NCBI GenBank assembly: GCA_028285185.1
Contig: JANQQD010000310.1
Location: 1-64,000, forward strand
Direction: 5' to 3'
DNA: 64,000 bases
Origin: Anaerolineae bacterium
GTDB lineage: Bacteria; Pseudomonadota; Alphaproteobacteria; DSM-16000; Inquilinaceae
The notes beneath the pieces are model-generated. The model did no database searches, was not told the DNA's origin, and was given only the letters and a program-made list of their open reading frames with translations. Positions 25,297-32,051 of this stretch are shown piece after piece; the stretch's first letter is position 1; the number at the start of each line of letters is the position of its first letter. The translations under genes and the position numbers were made by a program.

Positions 25297-25619
25297 GACT
25301 ACAACAATCAGGGCGCGTTCGACGCCGGAACCAACCTATTCACAGCCCCTACTTCTTTGGCGCTACGCTGCTCTACAAGATCAACGCAAGCACATCGGCG
25401 CGGATGAGCGGGCGGCTCGTCCTGAACGGCACGACCGAGATCCGCGGCTCGTTCGGCGAGATCAGTGGCGCGCATGTCTCCGAGGCGACGGCGCTGTGGT
25501 TGCAGACGATGGTCGCGCTCACCGCCGGCGACACCGTCGAGCTACAGGGCAACTTCCGCGCCGCGGATGGCTATTTCGCCGCCGACCAGACGTCCTTCTG
25601 GGGCGCGAAGATCGGCTGA
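25297..25619 (+). pseudogene. C-terminal remnant of phage-type C1q-like structural protein
   Basis: Directly beside the IS, frame 1 reads DYNNQGAFDAGTNLFTAP and then the frame changes near 25350 to YFFGATLLYKINAS, continuing to GDTVELQGNFRAADGYFAAD and the stop. This is the layout of a C1q/TNF-like beta sandwich found at the tips of phage tail or fibre proteins in Rhodobacteraceae. The 5' part is missing at the IS and there is a small deletion with frameshift, so it is dead. The ATG at 25404 gives only a 71-residue tail. It shows that prophage material once lay here. Confidence 0.6.
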
Positions 25620-25912
25620 GGGAGGCACGCCTTAATTTCGCAACGACCGGACGGCTGCTTCATCTGCATGGCAGATCAATAGTTCGAGGCACCTATTGAA
25701 CCTACTGAAGAGAAGCTTTGGATTTGATCCACAGTCTCTGCTCTTCCCGAGTGTAACGGACTCACATCAGGGAGAGCGAATTGGCGAAGTTAAGGATGTC
25801 AGGTTGATCGCAAAATCCGACTGGCCATGAGACCGTGACCGCATCTGTTGCGCATCCTCAATTGCCCAAGATCTTTCAGCCGGCGCTCATGTCGTATTTG
25901 GCGGCTTGGGAC
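25620..25912. other. Spacer without gene
   Basis: 293 bases between the phage remnant and the end of the metalloprotease gene. I see no gene, hairpin or repeat that can be supported. Confidence 0.4.
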
Positions 25913-26545
25913 TCAGAGGCCGCCGTAGAGCAGGTCGGTAGTTAGATACTCGAGACTCTGCGCGTTACGCAGCGCTGCAGCCTGGTTCTGCTTCGCCAAA
26001 GCCTCGAGCGCGGGCACAGCGTAGACCTCCTGTTCGGTGCCCTGCGGAAGCACTCCGACCGTGTGCAGCGCCTCGTGCATAGCGGTCGAGGCCTGGCTAT
26101 CCAAGCCTGTGGCTCCTACCTCGAAGAACTGCGGCGCGAAGAAGATGTCCCGGGGAGCAGCTGGGTGTACGCCCGCGAAGTCGCCGGCATTCCAACCGAA
26201 CTCGGGGCTGTTGGCGACCGGGCACCAGACTCCGCCGAATCCAGAAAAAGTGACGACGCGTTCATAATGCGCTCGGGCCGATGCGATCGCTGTGGGCGTC
26301 GGGGACCCGAGCCAGCGGCTAAACTTTTGCAGCGTTGTCGCGTCTCCTGCGTCAAGCTTCGCGATCGTCGCTGTTGCGTCCTTTCGCGCCTGCTCCATGG
26401 CAGCGTCAACCAGCGCTTTCTCCACGCCCGCACATGCAATCTTGTGGTCATTAACACCCGCTACGGCTGTCGTGATCAAATTGGTCGTCAGTGTGAGCCC
26501 GGCGACCATAAGCAACGCCCTGCATGTGATCTTCTGATTGATCAT
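25913..26545 (-). CDS. Secreted M35-like (aspzincin) metalloprotease (210 aa)
   Basis: Residues 1-29 are a signal peptide (LLMVAGLTLTTNLITTAVAG), so it acts outside the cytoplasm. HEALH (157-161) is an HExxH zinc site; GTEQE (169-173) stands where aspzincins have GTxxD; LAKQNQAAALRNAQSLEYL matches the family's A..NAxxYeyf end. The third zinc ligand would therefore be Glu173 in place of Asp. The ATG at 26545 has GGAG upstream and is preferred to the earlier frame-open start at 26602. It follows the coiled-coil operon by 64 bases on the same strand and is probably its last gene. The protease class is inferred from motifs only. Confidence 0.6.
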   Translation of the reverse strand: MINQKITCRALLMVAGLTLTTNLITTAVAGVNDHKIACAGVEKALVDAAMEQARKDATATIAKLDAGDATTLQKFSRWLGSPTPTAIASARAHYERVVTFSGFGGVWCPVANSPEFGWNAGDFAGVHPAAPRDIFFAPQFFEVGATGLDSQASTAMHEALHTVGVLPQGTEQEVYAVPALEALAKQNQAAALRNAQSLEYLTTDLLYGGL

Positions 26546-26609
26546 TCCAATTCTCCCTTGATCCCTTTGAACTTGTGAATTTCGTCCAGCATGGCTGTTC
26601 ACTTATTCG

Positions 26610-27422
26610 CTACTTAACCGAAGCAAGGATCGCCTCGAGATCGGTAAAAATCGCCGAGATCGTCTGTAACGCCGTGCCTGCGCTCTCCACGGTTCTGTCC
26701 TTGGCCTCGCGCGCCTTGCCGAACATCTCGACGATCTGGGCGATCTTGTTCATCGACCGCTCGATCTTCGTGCGCACGGCGAGGACGCGCTCCTGCGTCC
26801 GCTCGATGTCGACGAGTAGGGACCTGTTCATCTCCGCACCCAATTGTTCCCAGGCTTCCTCGAAATCGAGCTCTGTCAGTTCGTCCAACCGGGCCTCGAG
26901 AACATCTTTGGCGCTGCGTAGCGTCTCCTGCCACGCTTCCGCCTCGCTCTCGAAGGTCGTCGCGTGATTGCTCAGGTCGGTGAGCATTTCAGTACGCGCT
27001 TGGTCGAGGTCGGCGACGCAGTCCTCCAGAGTTTCTTCCAGCAGGGTCTTGAGGCGGTCGTCGATCGTGCTCACGGCCTTCTCGATGAAGGCTTCGGCGC
27101 TGGACTTCGTCTCGTCGGCGATAGCGCCGAGGTCGGGTTTGGTAAGGCGGGTGGTGTATTCCGCAGCATCCTTCGCGATCGCATCGAGGCGTCCTGCGTA
27201 CGCTTGTAGCTTCTCGTTGGCTGCGCGCTGAAGCGAGGTGACGAAGGATTGAGCCAGCTCCGGGCTCTCTGCGCCGCTCTGCTCGATCTGTTCCAGCGCC
27301 GTGCCGACATCTCCAGCTGCGGACTGAAAACGCGCGCTTAGCGATTCGAGACGCATCCGCGCGCGGCGGCGGCGCTGCTCGAGTCGCTGTATTGCATCGT
27401 TCAAGTCGGCTGTTGACGTCAT
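26610..27422 (-). CDS. Coiled-coil protein A of unknown cluster (270 aa)
   Basis: Not recognised. Nearly the whole length is charged heptad-like helix: DLNDAIQRLEQRRRRARMRL at the start, then long Ala/Glu/Thr stretches such as KLQAYAGRLDAIAKDAAEYT, and a more hydrophobic end TALQTISAIFTDLEAILASV. There is no signal peptide, membrane helix or catalytic motif. The start overlaps the stop of protein B by four bases (ATGA), so translation is coupled. It is the last of five small helical proteins in a row; size and helix content resemble apolipoprotein-like or alpha pore-forming subunits, but that is only a comparison of shape. Confidence 0.65.
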   Translation of the reverse strand: MTSTADLNDAIQRLEQRRRRARMRLESLSARFQSAAGDVGTALEQIEQSGAESPELAQSFVTSLQRAANEKLQAYAGRLDAIAKDAAEYTTRLTKPDLGAIADETKSSAEAFIEKAVSTIDDRLKTLLEETLEDCVADLDQARTEMLTDLSNHATTFESEAEAWQETLRSAKDVLEARLDELTELDFEEAWEQLGAEMNRSLLVDIERTQERVLAVRTKIERSMNKIAQIVEMFGKAREAKDRTVESAGTALQTISAIFTDLEAILASVK

Positions 27423-28264
27423 AGTCCGATCCCCACACTTCCTGCCAGCGACTTGAAGCTGTTAAACGCAGCTTCGAGGGGCGTGAAAGCACCTCTAACT
27501 TGCTCAAGCGCTTCCTGCAGCGCTTCGCGCTGTTCGGCACCAGCATCATCCCCGCCGGTCAGTTCGGCCTTAAGCGATTGAAGTTCGGCCCGTACGATCT
27601 CTGCAATTTGCTCTAGCGCCTCCTCGATTGGCGCGCCAATCTTCTCCTCCGCTTCCTCGAAGAGCGTCTCGACAAGCCTGATTACGGCCTTATCGACTGT
27701 CTCCGTCCACACCTCCTGCAGCCTGTCGGCCTGTTCGCGTACGGGGCCAGTGACCTCCTCGTTGATAACAGTCGCAAGTTGGCCCGTGATATCTCCGAGT
27801 GCACTCTTGAAGCTGTCACGCCCGCCCTCGATTGCCTCGCGCAGGCTCAAAAGGAGTTCGTCCGTCCGGTTGCTCAACGTGCCCACGTCCGCGAGGGCGT
27901 CGCCCGAGGCGGCAGTAATCCTGTCGCCCAGGTCGTCCACGGCCCGCTTCGCCTCGTCGAATTCAGTTGTCACTTGCGTTTCAATGTAGGTGAGCACGGC
28001 TCTGAGTTTGGCAATCTCGCCCTCGGCCTCAGTCAATGCAGGGTCGAAAGTCTCGGCCAGGAAGGTGTCCACCTGCGCGTCCACCTGGGCGATCGCCGTT
28101 TCCAACGCGACGAGACCGTCGACGACGCCGTTAAGGCGGCCCGTCAGCTCGTCCAGGGTCTGCTCCATGAAAGCTCGGGTGGCTGCGAGTTCCTCGCTGT
28201 CCTCTTCCAGCGCCTCGCCCAGTGCCATCAGTCGCTCCAGCAGCGCTTCGTCGATCTCTGCCAT
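27419..28264 (-). CDS. Coiled-coil protein B of unknown cluster (281 aa)
   Basis: Not recognised. It is an acidic, helical protein from end to end (LMALGEALEEDSEELAATRA; ETQVTTEFDEAKRAVDDLGD). The C-terminus TPLEAAFNSFKSLAGSVGIG is hydrophobic, and its PLEAAFNSF matches PLEPAFDAFE of protein E and FEPVVDAFEA of protein D, which suggests common descent or a common docking tail. It lies one base after protein C and overlaps protein A by four bases. There is no membrane segment and no known motif. Confidence 0.65.
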   Translation of the reverse strand: MAEIDEALLERLMALGEALEEDSEELAATRAFMEQTLDELTGRLNGVVDGLVALETAIAQVDAQVDTFLAETFDPALTEAEGEIAKLRAVLTYIETQVTTEFDEAKRAVDDLGDRITAASGDALADVGTLSNRTDELLLSLREAIEGGRDSFKSALGDITGQLATVINEEVTGPVREQADRLQEVWTETVDKAVIRLVETLFEEAEEKIGAPIEEALEQIAEIVRAELQSLKAELTGGDDAGAEQREALQEALEQVRGAFTPLEAAFNSFKSLAGSVGIGL

Positions 28265-28265
28265 C

Positions 28266-29114
28266 TTAGAACCCTGCCCGCATGATCTCGAGGGCCCGGC
28301 GCACCGCGCCGACGACGTTCTTGGCCACGACCAGTTGCGGTAGATACCCTGACAGCATGCCCGTTAGCTGCGCCGAAATCTGGGTCATCACGACATCGTC
28401 GACGACTTCTTGCATCGTTCGGGCGATCACGGTCTCGCCAAGCTCGCGTACCTCGTCCTCGAAAAGCGCGCGGCCGGTATGCTCGACCTTGGTCTGCAGC
28501 CGATCGGTCATGTCGGCGACGTGGTCGCGGACCTCGCCGATGCGCTCTTCGGCGTTGCTCCGAAGCTTGGTCAGCACCTCCTCGAACTCGCCCTCGATGA
28601 TCGAAACAACTTCTCCCGGCAATTCCTCGATCTGGCTCCGCAAGTCGGAGAGCGTCTCGGCGAGCGCCTCTTCGATCGCCTCCTCGAGCTCCTCGGTGAT
28701 GAAATCGCGGAGCGCTTCGATTTTCTTCTCAGTGTCGTCTCCATAGCTGAGAAGCGCGTCGCGCGTCGCCTCTACCGCGTCGTCCGCATTCTGACGTAGC
28801 TGGAAGAGAGCCTGCTGAAGTTCCCGGGCGGACGACGTTGCGGCGTCTCGGGCCCCGTCGGTCATGTCGTCGACAAGCACGAGTGCTCTTAGCCGGTCCG
28901 TCCGGGACTTGGTCACGCCGACGACGGCATCCCCGGATTCCGAGGCGGTTCGGCCGACGTCCCGCGCCCCGTGGCTCAAGCGCCCTGCAATGGCGTCGAG
29001 CGTTTGTTTGCGGTCAGCTAGCGCAGCGCCGATGGTCTCTATTTCAATCTTCACCGCCCCTGCCGAGCGTTGCACCTCGGCGAGCGCGCGCCGGAGCTCT
29101 TCATTGGTCGCCAT
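28266..29114 (-). CDS. Coiled-coil protein C of unknown cluster (282 aa)
   Basis: Not recognised. The N-terminus MATNEELRRALAEVQR followed by VKIEIETI and DRK aligns with that of protein D (MATVEKFRHALAEGRR, VKREAAAI, KRK), a clear sign of paralogy. The middle is a long acidic coiled coil (ITEELEEAIEEALAETLSD). Near the C-terminus lies a Gly- and hydrophobic-rich stretch (ISAQLTGMLSGYLPQLVVAK) that is not a classical membrane helix but might insert. The start codon shares one base with the stop of protein D. Confidence 0.65.
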   Translation of the reverse strand: MATNEELRRALAEVQRSAGAVKIEIETIGAALADRKQTLDAIAGRLSHGARDVGRTASESGDAVVGVTKSRTDRLRALVLVDDMTDGARDAATSSARELQQALFQLRQNADDAVEATRDALLSYGDDTEKKIEALRDFITEELEEAIEEALAETLSDLRSQIEELPGEVVSIIEGEFEEVLTKLRSNAEERIGEVRDHVADMTDRLQTKVEHTGRALFEDEVRELGETVIARTMQEVVDDVVMTQISAQLTGMLSGYLPQLVVAKNVVGAVRRALEIMRAGF

Positions 29115-29617
29115 TAGGTCAGGGCCTCAAAGGCATCGACAACGGGCTCGAAGGCAACGAGAGCGCAAACGTAGCGATGAAGAGCGAACTGTACATCCCG
29201 TAGTTCCTCTTCCTGCTTTTCAAGAGACCCCTCGTCTGCGCCTTCGAAATCGCCTTTAATGATCGTGCTAATCTTGACGGAAAGCTCCCAAATCTTATCA
29301 CAAATTAGATCTAAAAACACCGTGCCTGATGCAGCGAAGATCTCATACATTTCGGCGTCGCGCAGCATATCAACCCTAGATTCTGCTGTAAGCTCATCCA
29401 TGGGCAATTCTAGCTTTTTTTTGAGCTCATCAATTTCGGCCTGAAGCACGTCGATTTCGTTTTCGATGTTGTGCCTATTATTGATGATCTTTTCTTCGGT
29501 CGCCGCTGTCTTCCTCTTCATTAGCTCTAACTCGATCGCCGCCGCCTCCCTTTTCACTACCTCCAACAAGCGACGCCCCTCAGCTAGCGCATGCCGGAAT
29601 TTCTCAACGGTGGCCAT
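29114..29617 (-). CDS. Coiled-coil protein D of unknown cluster (167 aa)
   Basis: Not recognised. This is the shortest of the five helical proteins and has visibly lower GC than its neighbours. The ATG at 29617 shares one base with the stop of protein E; the TTG one codon earlier is less likely. After the N-terminal part shared with protein C come LQAEIDELKKKLELPMDEL (strong coiled coil), a hydrophobic helix GTVFLDLICDKIWELSVKIS, and the C-terminal tail FEPVVDAFEALT shared with E and B. It looks like a shortened member of the same family as C. Confidence 0.62.
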   Translation of the reverse strand: MATVEKFRHALAEGRRLLEVVKREAAAIELELMKRKTAATEEKIINNRHNIENEIDVLQAEIDELKKKLELPMDELTAESRVDMLRDAEMYEIFAASGTVFLDLICDKIWELSVKISTIIKGDFEGADEGSLEKQEEELRDVQFALHRYVCALVAFEPVVDAFEALT

Positions 29618-30363
29618 CAATTTAGGATCTCAAAGGCATCAAAAGCGGGCTCAAGCGGCTGGACGATATTATTGATCTCCTCCAATAGGTCCGCCACAGC
29701 CGAGAGCCGGTCGATGATTTCGGCGGCAGCACTGTCGACCAGCGTCTCGATGTGGGTCAGCACCGAGTTAATTCTCGCTGCCAACACGCGCAATTTCTCG
29801 GCGAACACTTCGCCAACTAGCTCGCGTACGAAGCCGCTGAGATCCGGCATTTGCTTGCTCATGAGCTCTTGCAGTCGCTCGTGACCTTCGCGCGCACTGA
29901 CAGAGGCCTCTGTGGCCTCCTCGAGGACTCCACTAAAACGGTCGTGTACCGTGCCTAGCGTCTCGACGATCTGGCCAGTGGTCTCGGTTGCAGCAGTCGC
30001 AATCGTCTCGGTCGCAGAGTCGGCAGCTTCGGTGTACTCGCCGAGCGCGTCGCCTACAGCGCCTTCGACCTCGTCGGCAGCTGTCTCGTCCCAAGCAGTG
30101 TCGAACGCGGCGGGAGGTAGGGCTCCCTCGACTTCCGTAAGCGCCGCATCCAGCGTGGCGAAACTGGCCGCTACATAAGTCTCTGCGCGCTCCTCGGGAT
30201 CGGTGTCGGAAATCAGAGCAGCTACGCGGGTAAGCCGGGCGCCCAGACCTTCGACGACCTCGACAATCTCTTCCGCAGCGTTGAGAGCGGATTCCATCCC
30301 GTCAAGGCGTGCCTCTCCGTCGGCTAGCGCTCGGGCGATCTCGGCGGCGAGGCGGTCATCCAT
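29617..30363 (-). CDS. Coiled-coil protein E of unknown cluster (248 aa)
   Basis: Not recognised. It is an acidic helical protein, rich in Ala, Thr and Glu in the middle (EYTEAADSATETIATAATET). It has two hydrophobic amphipathic segments near the end (VRELVGEVFAEKLRVLAARI; IIDRLSAVADLLEEINNIV) and the tail PLEPAFDAFEILN shared with D and B. The start overlaps the end of the 563-aa gene by eight bases. It is the first of the five small helical proteins in transcription order. Confidence 0.62.
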   Translation of the reverse strand: MDDRLAAEIARALADGEARLDGMESALNAAEEIVEVVEGLGARLTRVAALISDTDPEERAETYVAASFATLDAALTEVEGALPPAAFDTAWDETAADEVEGAVGDALGEYTEAADSATETIATAATETTGQIVETLGTVHDRFSGVLEEATEASVSAREGHERLQELMSKQMPDLSGFVRELVGEVFAEKLRVLAARINSVLTHIETLVDSAAAEIIDRLSAVADLLEEINNIVQPLEPAFDAFEILN

Positions 30364-32047
30364 TTTGAACTCCTCCCTCTAACTCGTCCTGATGTCTCGG
30401 CCCCGTTACGCCCGTCGGGTCAGTCGAGACCCATTTCCTCCAGCTTTTTAGTTCGGCGCTAAGCTGCATCGTGTCTGAAGGCAGCATCCGTGCAAGTGCC
30501 TCTAAGAATAGCCCAACTTCGGCTTGGGTGATCTCCGTGGCCTTGCTCTCGCCGGGGTCAGCGGACTTTGCGCCTTCGGCTATGGGCTTCAGATGCGATA
30601 CTAGCCGACTTCCATTGACTAACCCCTCCAACGCCCGGGCGTCGGCAGGTTGGAAGCTGTGTGTCTGCGTGCGTGGGTCGTCGGGGTCGCGCACGGTGTC
30701 CAGGGCTGTTGCTGCCATCTCGGTGTGCACGACGACATCCTTGCTCTTGGCGAGTTCCCGCCCCAGCCAAATCATTTCGCCAGGCCAGAATTGCGTTGGC
30801 TCCAATTGGTATCGTGGCTGGCCCGTGGCACCGCGCGGCTGCTCGGCAGGGAAGCCGGGAAAGCTCGTAAGATCCAGAAGATCGACGATGTCGCGTGACT
30901 CGTCGGTGCCCGACGCATTCGGTGCTACAAGCGACACCCTGGACAGGAGGTAATCGTCGCTGGAATGCGGGAACATCAGGTTGGCGAGGTGCAGACGATA
31001 GGCTTTCAACGTGGTCTCGGGCCGATCGGGGCGAACGCGGTTGTGGTGCGAGAGTGCGACCGGCATGCCAAGCGGGTCCAGGAGTTGGCAGCGAAGCCGA
31101 CCCCAAGCGTCGATCTCAATGCGCAGCGTATAGGAAGTGGTGGCTTCCGGTGGTGCCTCTGCCGCACTGGCATACCCCTCCTCTTCGCCATGCATGGGAC
31201 TCTCCTGGCGCGTGATGGTGATGGTTGTGCAGTTCGCTTCCGTACCGCTGGTGTCACGATAGATGATCAACCGCCCGTCCTGACGCAGCGTTTCGCTCGT
31301 GTTTTCGCGGAAGCGGGCGTGATCTACGACGGGCAGCGCAGCGAACTCCGGTGCGATGCATGAAGGCTGACGCCCGGGGGCAAGAAGCCTGACGCTCAGC
31401 GGACGACGCAGAGCACGATCTGCTTCAGCTTCACGCGCGAGCCAAGTGCCGGCGCTGCGCTGGAGCATCGGGTCGGTCGAAAATTCATCCCGCGGCACCG
31501 GGACATGCAATGCGGGCGCCTCCAGCGGGTTCGGATCGAAGCGCAGGTAGGTTTGCCCGGGCCAGCGCAGCCTGCGCAGGCCGTAGACCAGCCAGAAAGG
31601 CGGCATCCGAGGCTCCGACGTCTTCTGCTCGCCTCCAGCCTCCTTCGGCGGAGGAAGGAGGAATAGCGTTCGGACACCGGTCGAAGTTTCCAACTGCGCC
31701 GCGATGCGTGCCCGCGCCTCCGCGAGTAGCGCGATCAAGAAGCGGCAGCGATCCGGATCGTCGCGCGGGATCTCGTCCCAGTCGGGATATACGCGCAGCA
31801 TCCGCCCTTGTGCGTGCCCGCCGAGTGTCCCGGCTCCGCCACCATTGATTGCATAGGCCAGTGCGTTTGCGTCGTCGCCAGCGACCCAAGCCTCTGCCTC
31901 ATGGTGACGGATTCCGCCGGTCATCGCCGCATCCGAAAACTGTCGGCGCACCGCTACGCAAGCGATCTCGGAAGTCTTTGCGCCCGGAGCGTGCACATGC
32001 ATCTCTCGCGTGCCGATCGCTATCCGGAAGAGTTGTTCATCCGACAT
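30356..32047 (-). CDS. Unrecognised cytoplasmic protein F of unknown cluster (563 aa)
   Basis: Not recognised. No signal, membrane helix or nucleotide-binding motif. The N-terminal 140 residues seem to be an alpha/beta domain (RIAIGTREMHVHAP; GRMLRVYPDWDEIP; RTLFLLPPP). The middle is beta-rich (TTSYTLRIEIDAWGRLRCQL) with Pro-rich links, and the last 90 residues are helical. The gene starts four bases after the 871-aa gene, behind GGGAGG, and overlaps protein E. Its place between the membrane protein and the five helical proteins suggests an adaptor or assembly role, as inference only. Confidence 0.6.
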   Translation of the reverse strand: MSDEQLFRIAIGTREMHVHAPGAKTSEIACVAVRRQFSDAAMTGGIRHHEAEAWVAGDDANALAYAINGGGAGTLGGHAQGRMLRVYPDWDEIPRDDPDRCRFLIALLAEARARIAAQLETSTGVRTLFLLPPPKEAGGEQKTSEPRMPPFWLVYGLRRLRWPGQTYLRFDPNPLEAPALHVPVPRDEFSTDPMLQRSAGTWLAREAEADRALRRPLSVRLLAPGRQPSCIAPEFAALPVVDHARFRENTSETLRQDGRLIIYRDTSGTEANCTTITITRQESPMHGEEEGYASAAEAPPEATTSYTLRIEIDAWGRLRCQLLDPLGMPVALSHHNRVRPDRPETTLKAYRLHLANLMFPHSSDDYLLSRVSLVAPNASGTDESRDIVDLLDLTSFPGFPAEQPRGATGQPRYQLEPTQFWPGEMIWLGRELAKSKDVVVHTEMAATALDTVRDPDDPRTQTHSFQPADARALEGLVNGSRLVSHLKPIAEGAKSADPGESKATEITQAEVGLFLEALARMLPSDTMQLSAELKSWRKWVSTDPTGVTGPRHQDELEGGVQNG

Positions 32048-32051
32048 TTTG

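Noticed and set aside
26610-30363. Reading proteins A-E as chemoreceptors
   Set aside because: They are long coiled coils, but the hallmark chemoreceptor hairpin tip and the membrane helices are absent.
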